Assembly: GCA_036435485.1 (NCBI GenBank) | Contig: CM071601.1 | Location: 185,788,939-185,852,938 of the forward strand | Direction of reading: 5' to 3' | DNA: 64,000 nt | Source of the DNA: Saposhnikovia divaricata | Lineage: Eukaryota > Streptophyta > Magnoliopsida > Apiales > Apiaceae | In this document: positions 1-11,892 of the stretch, piece after piece | Position numbering within the stretch: the stretch's first letter is position 1 | Layout of the letters: every line of letters begins with the position of its first letter | Notes under the pieces: generated by a model | Database searches by the model: none | What the model was told of the DNA's origin: nothing | What the model saw: the letters and a program-made list of their open reading frames with translations, nothing else | Translations under genes and position numbers: made by a program

Positions 1-50
1 ATGGTTACTATGCAGGTACTATGCAAATAGTGTTACTGTGCAAATAGTGG

Positions 51-197
51 TTACTATGCAGGTGGGGCCCACGTCCAAAATATTTTCAATAGACGGTTAT
101 GGAATATTACTATGCAGGTGGGGCCCACGTCCAAAAATTCTCAGCAGATGCGTTTTGGTTGTTGGAATAGTGCTTACTATGCAGGTGGGCCCACGTG
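51..197 (+). repeat. U3 direct repeats with GGGCCCACGT core
   Basis: Three copies of a unit beginning 'ttactatgcaggtggg' occur at about 51, 107 and 174. Each carries GGGCCCACGT, and the last copy completes a G-box (CACGTG, 192-197). The block lies about 40-190 bp upstream of the LTR TATA box, the usual place for LTR enhancers. GGGCCCAC resembles TCP-factor sites and CACGTG resembles bZIP/bHLH sites; binding is inference. Confidence 0.6.
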
Positions 198-237
198 AAT
201 AGTACAACATAGTACAGCATAGTGAATTTCTAAAACC

Positions 238-245
238 TATAAATA
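238..245 (+). promoter_or_regulatory. TATA box of the truncated Copia LTR
   Basis: TATAAATA is followed by 'ggcttgttgtatttcatttc' and a CT-rich leader, the same arrangement as in the two complete LTRs at 29012 and 38766. It should set the U3/R boundary about 30 bp downstream. Confidence 0.6.
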
Positions 246-488
246 GGCTTGTTGTATTTCATTTCAAAACACACCTCAACACACAACTCTCTCTTCTCTC
301 TCTTATATCTTCTCTGTGTAAGCTGCTAGACAGTCTATCTAGTAGGGAAGCCGGCTTAGCCCGCTTTCAGGAAGTGTCGGGTAAAAGGTCCTCGTGCCTA
401 AATTATCAATAAAGATATATTCTCGGATATTTTTTTTTTGGTAGTATCATATTCAACCCCCCCTTCTACGATACTTCGGGACCTAACA

Positions 489-2193
489 TGCAGTGTAAGA
501 GTTTTCCTTATTTACATTATCATCCTACCTCATTAATTAGAGCTAATTATGAATTATTTTAGGATCAATCAGAGCTAATTCCTAAATTTTAGACCAATCA
601 TGTTATATTAAGAGTTTTCCTTATTTACATTATCATGGTTAGTTAATATTTCTAATTTAAATACAATAAAGATTTTATTTAACATATCCATAAATGCGTT
701 TTTTTTTAAATCAAAAAATATTTACTTTAAAATCACAATTTTAGTTTGAAATCAATCACGATATACTATTATATAGTTTAAATTAAATTTCATAATTAAT
801 CAACCACTCTTTTAATATAAAATCAATCACAATCATATTATCATATATTATAAATTGATTTCATAATATATATTGTACAATTAAAATTGACTTTAAATAA
901 TTATAATCTAACTCAAATAGAAATCTGAAAAAATCGGATTTGAAATCAGATTTTAAATAACTTAGATAAAATCCATACCTTCAAAGACTCGATTGTTTTT
1001 TAAAGCTCAAAAAAATATTTTTTTTCATAATTTGTTAATAAAATTAATTAATTACTGCATATAAGCCAACACTACAAACCGAATTTGAATCAGATTTTAA
1101 ATAACTTGGAAAAAATCCATTACTTCAGAGACTCGATTTTTTTAAAGGATCAAAAATATATTAATTCATAATTTGTTAATAAAATTAATTAATAAATGCA
1201 TATAAGCCAACATTACATATATTTTAATTACTTTAATTATTTAATATAAGCTAGATGAGTATTATTATTGATTGGTGAATAAATTTCCAATAAAAAAAAT
1301 TAAAATTATTTTAGAGCCAATCAGAATTCACTTCTAAATTTTAAATCAATCAATCATATACATAATTTTTATTATTTACCATGCTTATTCTAATTTACTA
1401 ATCGCGGTTAAATTAAATTTAAATATAAAAATATCTTGATTTAATAAATTCGTATATCACATGGTTTTTAATATTAAAAACTTACTACTAACCGTAAATA
1501 ATATTTTTTATAAATCCACATAACAGTACATTACATATGTTTATATATATTTTAGTTATGAATTGTTTTTGAACATCCTTTATTATAATACCCGAATCTA
1601 CCACGTATTAGTTAACCAATCAGAAGATTGTGAATTATTTTGACATCATTCAGAGTCTACTAAATTTTAGACCAATTAAATTTAATGTACATGTTTCTCT
1701 ATTGGATCAAGATTCTATGTTTAAGCCAAGATTAAGCTCAACTCAAGTTAAACTCAATAACGAGCCTGTTTGGCGTACCTTTTTTTAAGTCCTTATGAAC
1801 TTATTTTCGGGTAAAATTTTCATATTTTGATAATTTTTTTATACAAGTATTTAATGTATTTTTGAGATTCTATAAGTTCCAAAAAAAAGTTAACTTTTTT
1901 CAGAAAAAAGTTAGGAATCTCTAACTTTTTCTTAAAATAAGTTTACTTATTCTGGAAAACAGTTCCCCCAAACACCCCCAACAACTGATTTTTATTTCTT
2001 CAATGTCAATTAACTGAACATAATAACTACTAATTTTTACTTTAACAATTAAATAATAAACAATTTATATAAAATAAAATTATCTAAAGTATAAAATTCT
2101 TACAAACTAAAAAATATAATTATTATATCAATTCAAACATTACAGGAAATCTAAGCCACTTATTCTCTATTCCCCATCAGTCCTAGCCAACTG
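489..2193. other. AT-rich intergenic DNA without genes
   Basis: No open frame with coding character and no recognisable element is seen apart from the tandem duplication at 940-1216. Base composition is very AT-rich with many poly-A and poly-T runs. It separates the truncated Copia LTR from the Mutator-like element starting at 2206. Confidence 0.6.
940..1216. repeat. Diverged tandem duplication, two units of about 135 bp
   Basis: Unit 1 (about 940-1075) and unit 2 (about 1085-1216) share, in order, 'cagattttaaataactt', 'aaaatccat', 'gactcgatt', 'cataatttgttaataaaatt' and 'gcatataagccaaca'. They differ by scattered substitutions and small indels, so the duplication is not recent. Confidence 0.7.
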
Positions 2194-2422
2194 TGATGAA
2201 TTAAGGATTAAATGACTATTAGGTCACTCAACTCACAACAAACTTTCAAGTTCGTCATCGAACAAAAAAAACTTGCAGTCAAATCATCTAACTATTAAAA
2301 ACTTTCAATTAGGATTCTATCGTTAAAAAGGTTAAATAATAGACAGAAATCCGACTATTTTAGCTACACTCTAGCAAAATTAAGCCAATTGGCTGACCCA
2401 TTCAAAAACACTTACCCGACCT

Positions 2423-5400
2423 TGTAACGCCCCAAAATCCGGGGTCAGTAGATTTGGGCGTCACGCTAACAAACTCAATAATTCTAACAAAAATTGGCCA
2501 TGATGTATTCGTAAATACAACATAAACCTGCTGAATACTAAACTAAAAAATCTGAAATCAAAATAAAACTGAAATAAAAATAAAAACTCAATCAAAAGCT
2601 CTTTGACCCCAACTCCCAACTAAGGATCTTAGGTTACAGTTCTAGAAACAAGAAAACCCATAACCAACTTAAATGCAACTCTATATACAAAACTTTATAC
2701 AGACTTAAATCACTGGTATAACTTCGAATAGAAGTATACCAGGCCAACTAATCAAATACATACTATAACTACTAAAACTATATATACATACTACAAATCA
2801 AACTTTAAATCTAATACCCTGATCCACGTCAGCTTCATAACAGCATCCTGCTTCTTCTTTCCACTTTCTGAATTGTACAAGCTAAGCCTCGCCAACTAGC
2901 TTACTGAAAAGTTAGATTTTAAAAACAACAAGTGTGAGCCAAAGAATGCTCAGCAAGTTATATATAGAACTGAACTGGATGAAATAAGAATGCAATAATT
3001 GCAATTCAAGAAAGAGGAACGATAAATATGAGCGAAGGAATGCTCACCAATTTATAATCAATACTATAATTGAAATCTGGATTCTTCATTTTAACAGAAG
3101 ATTAATGCCATTTAAAACATTTATAACTCGAAATCAGAATTTAATAGCTGAGAAGGTTTGTAATACTAGATTCAATACTTTTAATACTTGCAAAATACTT
3201 TAACTATTACTTTAACAAAATCTCCAAGAAATTCTCAGTTACTCAAATTTCATTCATGTCACTAAGCGTTTGCATACCTAGCTGCCTAACCGGCCTGACA
3301 ATCATGAGTTTGAATAAATAAGAAGATCTCAATTCATTCTCGGTCCTTACTATCACTGCGCAACAAATGCCACAACGACCATAATAACCGTGAATTAGTT
3401 TTCACCGTTCAAAACACTAGTATAATAACTTTCCATTTTTATACTAACAGTATTTATTAACTCAAATCATACTTTATATCTAACATACTTGGAAATGAAA
3501 ATGTACTTTAACTTAAACATTCTATCATAAGAATATATTTGCATAAAAACAACATTTAATAGAATTGGAGTTTTCTTCATACTCTGGACATTACGGGTGA
3601 TCAGCCACGTAAAATCCAGCTAAAAACAATACTCTGGGATCCCTCACTAGGCACTTATTGACATTGGCCTTTACTACTCTGACCACGAAGCTGGTCCTCA
3701 TTTTTATAAAATTCTTCCAATTCCATTAAACTACTTTACTGTCAATTAATCTCAGGGAAACCATATACATTAAGAACATTATACTAAAACAAGGAATAAG
3801 AATGCAATACCAGCAAAAACTTTAACAGAATATTACTGATAATACTTAAGAAAGATTAATACTGGCAATAAAACTGAAATTCTACTTTTCACATGATATA
3901 CGAATAAAATATATCCTTATCCAAAAATTTGAAGGAGAGGATACTAGCAATAATGATTTGAATGGAATTCTTATATTGAATAGAAACATATTTATCTCAC
4001 TTGAACGATAAGCGAGGGTTAGTACACTTGCCTTAATACACGAAGTTTCCAATTCCAATATCTCAATTCTTTACTCACTTCACATCAGACTCCATTTCTT
4101 TACACGCTGGCCTCTGTTCAGCTACACACTTATCTTTTCTTTACCATTTGTCCACCACTCTGATATTATACTTGTTAATTCCGATGAATATCTCCTTTCT
4201 CAAAATTTCATCCTTACGTACCCTAGCTCCAAGCCGGGCCTCCTACTCGTACCTATATACAAGTAAATTACTATTTTAGTACTCCTCATATTGCTTACGT
4301 GAAGGTCGACTGACTAGCCATTAACTTCTACCCCCAACGATTCTAAATTATATACACATCAAAACCAAATTATCAAATAAATAGTACAATATAATAAATA
4401 CAGTTATAACTCAGTCATATACTTATCACACATAGCCACATAAACAAGTACCATATATCCGCATATAAGATTCCTTGAAGTGCTGACAGAAAGACCTCAG
4501 GATAAAGGATGTAAGTAACAATTCTAGTCCTTAACATTATTAATCCATGTTCGATCAATACCCCATTAGTCGAGAATCGACATGTCACTAAGTAATTATA
4601 CAACACTTAACCACCAATACTTAGTATGACGTTAACATACATACCTTTATCCAATAATTTGCTTATCTCAGATTTCATATAAACACACAAACATATTCTG
4701 ATAGAATTTTCGACCACCAAACTTCCCAAACTCTCAATTACAAACCACATCAATTTCTGGAAACAGAACAAAACTCGAGCAACACAATCATTTTAAAACT
4801 CTAAAAATTGAATGTTAATCAGGTAAACTCTAGAATTTTCCAACATGCCAAACTCGGTTAGCCGTTAAGTTCCCATTCATACCGTATATATTTGCAGACA
4901 TTCAAACATAACTAGCAAGGACCGAAACTAATAAAGTTCAAAATAAACAATAAAAATCATTCTATAAATTAAAATTTCCACAACAAACTTAAGCCGAGCT
5001 TCATACCAAACCAGCGTTAAAACTTTTTTCTGCATAATTAACATAATCACTACCTCCATTTGTACACAAAAAAATCCCAAGCATACATACACGACAATCT
5101 CAACAATTCATCTAATTACATAATTATCTAACTGCCTTGTCACATCTTCCGAATCTCTAACACTAAAATCAGCAACCAACCTTCATCATGAATTCAATCG
5201 GCAGCCATAGAAACACAACCACATAACAAACTTCGAACTTAACCGAGAAAGAAAAACAGGACTTCATATATCGATTCACAGCAGTAGCAATTTAGCACTA
5301 ACCACAGTTTAATCACCCACACGCAGCACACAAAACCGAACATACACACACGCTGCCCAGTAATCTTACACACCTACACACATAGGACTCACAGCAGTAG

Positions 5401-6314
5401 TAACGAACAGGGGAGAGAGATGGATTGCGGTTTAAAATCATCAGCACACCAGAACACTCATACATCAACACTACTCACACACACTCGTGACGCAGAACAC
5501 ACGCACCCTCAGCCTCTGTACACACAAGCATAAGCGCTGTTCGAACTAAAGAGAGATGAGGGGAGACTTATTTCGAAAGAGAGAGAGATTGAAAGAGGGA
5601 GGAGAGACGCGATAGAGAGTGAGAGAGAAATTGAGAAATGGAAGTCTCGAGAGAGCTCTCGAGAAAACCACAGAGATGAAGGTAGAGCCCGAAGCAATTT
5701 GGGGAAAAAACTGTGTTTTTAGGGATTTAAGCGATTGAAAAGTAGTTTAGTAATTACAAATTCTGAAAATTTAAATCAAATCACTTATAAAATCAAAATT
5801 AATTAGAAATAAAATGGGTGAAACATTAAATTTTAAAATTTTAAAATAAAGATTATAAAATTACGATCACCCACATATTTTTAAAATATTTTTCGGATCA
5901 AAAATGAATTAAATATGAATTTTCAAAATTTTGATCCTTTAAATACAATAAAACTCTTAAAATCATTTTAAAATACTTAATCTCCCAAATTAATCCACCC
6001 AACAATTTTAAAAACTCAAAAAATATTTAAAGATAATTTTACAAAAGATTTCATGATTTTTAAGCTCTCCGAAAATTAAATAAATATTTTTAAAGATCAA
6101 TAATACTTGATTTAAATATTTTTAAATCACTAAAATACCAATAAAATACTGGGGCACACATTGGTACACATAACTCAATATATACTCATATAAACTCAAT
6201 ACTAAATATCGTTGAATTCCACAACGATATTCTCAAATCCAATTCTATCCTTTAATTACTAATCAACATAATTAAATAATAATAATAAATCCTAAAATAA
6301 TCTGATATCTTACC
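2423..6314 (-). mobile_element. Probable solo LTR of a chromovirus-type Gypsy element
   Basis: Read on the minus strand the segment ends '...cggattttggggcgttaca' at 2423, a form I associate with plant Tekay/Del-like LTRs. It is not followed by a primer-binding site. The 5-mer 'gacct' lies at 2418-2422 and 6315-6319. The minus strand around 5570-5690 is CT-rich, like a transcribed leader. No coding region is seen in about 3.9 kb, so this would be one long LTR left by recombination. A weak point is the far end, which reads 'ggtaag' on the minus strand instead of 'tg'; that boundary is tentative. Confidence 0.5.
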
Positions 6315-6713
6315 GACCTAATATAAATCAAGACCCATTTCATCATTTTTCTTATTTGAACCCATTTGACACCTTTATATGATTTTTCTAATTTCATAAT
6401 CTTTTCAAACAAATACAAATCTTTGAACATTCACAACTTCAAAAGGAATTAGTACATCAATTTTGCAATCCTAAATTTGTTCTTCACTTTCATCCAAAAT
6501 GCTCTATATGTTCGCACGTGTAAATACATATATACATATACAACTTAGGCTCGCGAATTCATCATCTTTCTCCATCCGGGCAATATTATTTCATCATTAA
6601 AGTGTATTTTGTTACTTTAGATTTATAGTTTAATATTATTTCACTTGAATCCCAAAACAACATATTTGGGTGAAGTTAAGTGGTAGGGGGATTGAAGTTG
6701 TAGAAATAACTCT

Positions 6714-7449
6714 TGTTATGCCCAAATCTGGCATAATGGCTAAATTGATTTAATTAGCTAAATTGATGGTTCATAATCTACGATGGGCCTGGAAGATGAA
6801 GATTGGGTCACTAAAGCCCACTATTAGAATCAGCCCGGCATACCTTGGCAATAATACTTCTATTACAGGAGCACCTCGCGATGCGAGGCCTCGCTGGCGA
6901 TGCTTGCAGGAGGATCGCTTTGTTTTGCACCACGTCTATAACTTATAGCGAGATCATTTTCTCCTCTTCTCTGGAAGGCTCATGGCCAGACTTAAGGTCG
7001 CATGAGTAGCTAGGCACAGGGGTCGCTTCGCATGGCCAGGCCTCTCAAGGTCGCATGCAAGGGCCCTGATGGATCTTTCATTCCGAATCTATCCATTCGA
7101 GACTATGAGCTTTTACAGCTAGATCACGGATCATGGATAGAGTTAATGACTTATTGCCACGTCAGCCCTAAACAAGTGGGCTTGGACTTTGGCTTATCTC
7201 ATAAAACCCTAGCCCGCCTAGGTAACTTGTTGCCCAAGAACTACGTCAGGCTTGATCCCTATAAATAGGGTACGTAGGCACCTTGATACGGATGAGAAAC
7301 AGTTTACCTGAAAAACACCTATCAAGCTCAGCCACATTCATACACACAAACCCTAATCCTTTGTTCTTCTTTTAGCAAAATATCCGTATTTCGCTCCATT
7401 AATCCAGCAAACCTCCAAAATATTGTTATACAATATTCTCCCTATAACA
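6714..7449 (+). repeat. Gypsy element 1, 5' LTR
   Basis: The 736-bp LTR begins TGTTATGCC and ends ATAACA. A GC-richer segment (about 6871-7058) is packed with TCGC/GCGA tetramers. Two short open frames (6763-6948 and 7032-7268) recur at the same place in the 3' LTR and have no coding support beyond that. The TATA box is at 7260. Confidence 0.93.
7260..7267 (+). promoter_or_regulatory. TATA box of the Gypsy 1 5' LTR
   Basis: TATAAATA lies in 'tccctataaatagggta', about 190 bp before the LTR end. It is conserved at 18358-18365 in the 3' LTR and probably drives the genomic RNA. Confidence 0.65.
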
Positions 7450-7470
7450 TTTGGCGCTAGAAGGAGGGGA
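7450..7470 (+). promoter_or_regulatory. Primer-binding site region of Gypsy 1
   Basis: Directly after the 5' LTR comes 'tttggcgctagaaggagggg'. TTTGGCGC at this place is usual for Tat-type elements, where a tRNA 3' end primes minus-strand DNA synthesis. I cannot name the tRNA from sequence alone. Confidence 0.6.
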
Positions 7471-7495
7471 GTTTGGTCATTGAATTGGGAGAACG

Positions 7496-10065
7496 ATGAC
7501 TAAATCACACAAAAAGAGGAACGATGGTGAGACCCCGGGATCGCATAAGGTGAACAAGGACGATCCCCTGACGAGAGGCCCCTCAGAGGACGAGGCGTCC
7601 AAGGACAACTCTAAGACTGGGAACAGGGAGGAGCACACCCCCCAGCACAGAGGGTGACATTGAACAGCGAGGTCATGTCTTTTCTAAAAGGCCTCGGTGA
7701 GCAGGTGACCGCAGTACATGAAAGGGTCGCAAAGGTGGAGAAGCGCTATAGTTCTAGAGGATCGAAGAGGAATGCAAGGACAGGCGGTAGAGCACCAGGG
7801 GAAGGAAGCAAACTCCCCCCTAAGAAACTTGTTGATGACTTCGAGGATGTCCTAACAGATCAAACCAACCCTGACTGGAATGAGGGGGAGGACTCGCTCG
7901 GACAGAAAGGGGGATCGCATGACAAGGTCGCCTCATCTGAGGGGAGATCGGTCAGTGTTTTTGACCGTCTCGGAAAGAAGCTGACTGAGCATGACCTTCG
8001 TCTAAAATTGGAAAAGGTTAATGCGCCTCGTCATGAAGGATCTAAAAACAGAAGTAAGGGCACACATCGACAATTGTCTCCACGAGATCGCGAGCGGTCA
8101 TATCGTCGTGATGACAGGCCCCCCTCTCCCCGTAGAGAGCGTGAGCGGTCCCATCGTCGCGATGACAGACCCCCGTCTCATCGAGACCAGGAACGATCTC
8201 AATATCTTGAAGAGGATCGTAAAAAGAAGGATCGCAGGAATGACCAGGAGGAGTCCAGTGTCCTAAAAAAGACCCAGTCTCATCATGGAAGTACTGGAGG
8301 TAAAAAGGAGGCTGAAAAGGAGGTCAAGGTAGGAGACTATAAGCTGGAGGAGTTGAAGAAGGCCCTAGACGCGATGAACAATGAGAAAGGAATCTTTAGC
8401 ACTATGGGCTCGTCATCGCCCTTTACTCATGAAATTCGAACCGCTCCGCTTCCTGCAGTGTTTCGAGGCCATCAGCATGATATGACCTATAATGGCGACA
8501 CTGATCCAGCGGAGTTCGTGATTCGATTCAACAATGAGATGGATGTTTATCAGGTTTCATTACTAGCGAGGTGTAGGCTATTCGCGGCCTCGCTGAGGGG
8601 AAGTGCTCAGCAGTGGTTTTCGAAGCTAGGGGCATTGATTGTCATCGATTCTTGGGAACAATTCGTGGACATCTTCATCAAACAGTTCCAGTCCTCGATG
8701 CTCTACGCACCCCCTGTGTCCACATTGGCAAACATAAAACAGAAGGAAGGTGAAACCCTTCATGATTACTTCAAGAGATTCAATGCTGAGGTGCCTCGCG
8801 TGCGAGGTGCAAATGATGAAGCTGTGAAAAATTTCCTCATCGCTGGAGTGAGGGAAGGTACGGAATTTTGGAAGAAGCTACAAGAACAGACCCCTAGCAC
8901 TCTCTCTGAATTGCACATGGTCGCTGAGCCTTTCAAGCGTGTTGAGAAGTCACTCGCAGATCTGAAGAAGAATAATGAAAGGAGTGGCAGTTGGAATAGG
9001 AACCGGGGGGTAAAAAGAAAGGACTCCAGGAGTCCGAGGCGAAGACGGGATCGAAGTCGAAGCCCCAGCCTAAAAAGGAGAGACCGCGATCCTTTGAGGC
9101 GATCCCCACCGAGATCTCGCCCCGCGAGGGACGAAGATAAGTATATTCCCCTGGTCGCCCCAATTGATCACATTTACGCAGTCAATGAAAACAAGGGGAT
9201 ATTCAGAAAGCCTACACCGATGGGTCTGAAGGGGACCGCAAACACTAGCAGGTATTGTGCCTTTCATGAACAAACATGGCCTGATACATCAACCTGCCGA
9301 GAGCTGAAGCAGCAAGTGGATCAGTTAATTCGTGAGGGAAAGTTAACTGAGTGGGCAGTTCGCGAGGTGAAGAAGCATAATCCCAAGTCTGGCCTTGGGT
9401 ATAATCAAGCCCCCCAACCTGAACAGAATCCAGTCATTAAGGAAAGGGAAGCGCGAGGCGGAAGTATTCATGTGATAATTGGGGGACCCCACATCGGGGG
9501 AGACAGCAATAAAGCCAGAGAGAGGTATGCTCGCGAGGCCAGGGAGCGACCCCTCACTAATGTACATCACTTGCAAGAGCGACCCCCAAAGCTCTTTAAG
9601 GGGGAAGATACAAACATCATGTTCACTGAGGAGGACGCGAAGTGGGTTCATCACCCTCATTCTGATGCCCTCGTTGTTCGAATTCGTATTGGATCGCAGA
9701 ATGTCTATAGAGTTCTGGTTGATAATGGGAGTGCTGTGAATCTCCTGACATACGAGGTCTACCAAAAGATGGGCTACGTGGACAAAGATCTTATCCCAAC
9801 TGTGGGACACTTGTATGGTTTTACTGGAGCCTCAGTGAGTGTCAAGGGTCTCATACGACTTCCTGTAACTTTAGGAGACGAGCCCTGCATCACTACCCAG
9901 ATTGCAGACTTCATGGTGGTGGATCAACCTTCAGCTTATAATGCTATTGTAGGGAGGCCTATACTTAAGGAAATGAGGGTGGTTACTTCTATCTATCATC
10001 TTTCCATGAAGTTTCCTACCCCAAATGGAGTGGGATGTGTCAAGGGGGCGCAGCATGAATCATGA
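7496..10065 (+). pseudogene. Gypsy 1 gag and protease
   Basis: Capsid and aspartic-protease part of the polyprotein. An ATG at 7496 opens a frame that stops at about 7654 just after a C-rich run (7637-7643). The long open frame starts in another phase (first ATG 7675), so an indel near 7640 is likely. The long frame (about 800 residues) shows an Arg/Asp-rich repeat region ('RDRERSYRRDDRPP' and variants, residues about 140-190), the retrotransposon gag core (about 283-420, with 'LRGSAQQWFSKL' and 'LHDYFKRFNAEV'), a second basic SR-like region, and the protease motif VLVDNGSAVN near residue 688. The frame ends at TGA 10063-10065, and the same phase stays open downstream into the RT frame. This suggests one gag-pol frame interrupted by a stop. 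Confidence 0.88.
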
Positions 10066-11892
10066 GAATGTTACAACAAGGCCCTTAAGTCTGCTGAAAG
10101 GGGTGGCATATCTATGGTAGACAGGATGGAAAGCGAGGAGGAAGATAGGGCTCGCAAATCGGCCTCGCGACCCTCAAATGAATGCAACATTATATCAATT
10201 GAGGAACTCCCAGCTGGTTATTTTGATAATTTGGGAATTCAGGTTGAACCAGTACCAGGTGCTTTGATGATGGGAACCTCGCAGCCAGTAATGGTTCTCC
10301 AGGAAGGGATCTTTGAAGAAGCTACAGATAGCGATAGCGAGGAGAGCCCAGAGCAGGCCGTTGTGCGAGCCCAAAAGGGAAAATGGGTTCGCAAAGAAAC
10401 ATCTACACTGACAGAACTTCCAAATGGTATCACACAGACAGCAACTGTTGTTAAGGAGTATGGGCACGCAGGTGTCAACCCCTGCGAGGTAGAATCGAGT
10501 CAGGTTCGTGAATATGATCTAGACCTGGATCCTCGTATCCCAGAACATGTGGAGCAAGCTGGGGCAGCTGAAGACACGATCCCTATTCTTGTTGATGTGC
10601 AAGACCCTTCAAAGGTGTTGAAAATAGGGTCGCAACTCAACCCTGACCTGAGAGAGAGATTGGTCACTTTTCTGAAGGCCAACCTTGATGTGTTCGCCTG
10701 GTCGCATGAAGACATGATTGGGATCGATCCTAATGTGATGTGTCATAGGCTCAACTTGGATCCAAGCAAAAAAGGTGTTAGGCAGAAAAGGCGACCCGTA
10801 AGTGGAGAGCGAGCCGAGGCTCTCAAAGAAGAGGTGGATAGACTACTTAAGGTCGGGCTCATTAGGGAATCATTCTACCCTGACTGGCTCGCGAACCCTG
10901 TCCTCGTGAAGAAGCCAAACGGGAAATGGAGAACATGTGTGGATTTCACTGATCTCAATAAGCATTGCCCAAAAGATAGTTTCCCATTGCCAAGGATCGA
11001 TCAGCTAGTGGATGCAACAGCAGGGCATGCACTTCTCTCCTTCATGGATGCTTATTCTGGGTACAATCAGATACCCATGTACGGTCCTGATCAAGAACAT
11101 ACCTCGTTTATCACGGATAGAGGTCTCTATTGCTACATAGGGATGCCCTTCGGTCTCCTTAATGCTGGGGCTACCTACCAACGGCTCGTTAATATGATGT
11201 TTGAGAAGCAGATTGGGAAGACAATGGAAGTTTATGTAGATGACATGCTGGTAAAATCCAAAGAGGCTGGGGATCACATTGCCCACCTCGCTGAAATGTT
11301 TGGTATACTTAGGAAGTACAAAATGAAGCTCAATCCACAGAAGTGTGTCTTTGGGGTTGAGTCTGGAAAGTTCTTGGGGTTCATTGTCAATCACAGGGGA
11401 ATTGAAGCGAACCCTACAAAAATAAAGGCCTTGGTGGACATGCGATCCCCAAGAAGTGTGAAGGAAGTTCAGAGTCTAACGGGACGGATCGCAGCCCTTA
11501 ACCGGTTCGTCTCTAAATCATCAGATAAATGCCATGAGTTCTTCAAGGCAATTAAGAAAGTTGGAAAAAACTTTGAGTGGACCCCTCAATGCGAGGAGGC
11601 TTTTCAGAACATCAAGGAGCAACTTGGCTCGCCACCAGTATTATCTAAGCCCAAGAACGGGGAGACGCTCATTGTCTACCTCGCGATGTCAGAACATGCG
11701 GTCAGTGCAGTGCTAGTTCGCGAGGAGGGGAAAGTGCAGTATCCTGTGTACTATGTTAGCAAAAGGATGTTAGATGCTGAGACTCGCTACACAAATATGG
11801 AGAAGCTAGCCTATGCCCTGGTGCTGGCCTCGCGAAAATTGAGGCCCTACTTTCAGGCCATAGCATTGAGGTTCGCACAGCCTATCCATTGA
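10066..11892 (+). pseudogene. Gypsy 1 reverse transcriptase and RNase H
   Basis: In phase with the gag-protease frame after the TGA at 10063 (first ATG 10114). The RT copies element RNA into DNA in cytoplasmic particles. Visible motifs are WLANPVLVKKPNGKWRTCVD (RT start), 'SFMDAYSGYNQI', 'MPFGLLNAGATYQRLVN' and the catalytic YVDDML near 11230. The first RNase H follows ('VYLAMSEHAVSAVLVREE'). The frame fails near 11859 inside 'LRPYFQA': the terminal residues become unrelated and stop at 11892, while the expected continuation lies in the overlapping frame that starts upstream of 11889. This is a single-base indel. Length and motif order are otherwise normal for Tat-type pol. Confidence 0.92.

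Larger units (their letters stand above)
1..488 (+). mobile_element. Truncated Sirevirus-like Copia LTR (3' portion)
   Basis: The right half of this stretch matches the LTRs of the Copia element at 28255-39086: the TATA region, the CT-rich leader, the 'gctgctagacagtc' block and the terminal 'gatacttcgggacctaaca'. It ends at 488 and is not followed by a primer-binding site, so it is a 3' LTR or a solo LTR on the plus strand. The left part lies outside the window. Compared with the complete LTRs it lacks about 80 bp just before the 'tcaataaagatatattctcg' block, and its upstream repeats differ in sequence. It contains no coding region. Confidence 0.85.

Noticed and set aside
5509..5697. Ser/Leu-rich minus-strand frame
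   Set aside because: It falls in the CT-rich leader of the probable solo LTR and is low complexity.
6763..6948. 61-codon frame, repeated at 17861-18046
   Set aside because: Also LTR-internal, with amino-acid changes in the second copy and no family features.
7032..7268. 78-codon frame, repeated at 18130-18366
   Set aside because: It lies wholly inside the LTRs of Gypsy 1 and is duplicated because the LTRs are; it crosses the TATA region and matches no family.
9343..9810. Minus-strand 155-codon frame over gag-protease
   Set aside because: Shadow of the Gypsy 1 coding frame on the other strand.
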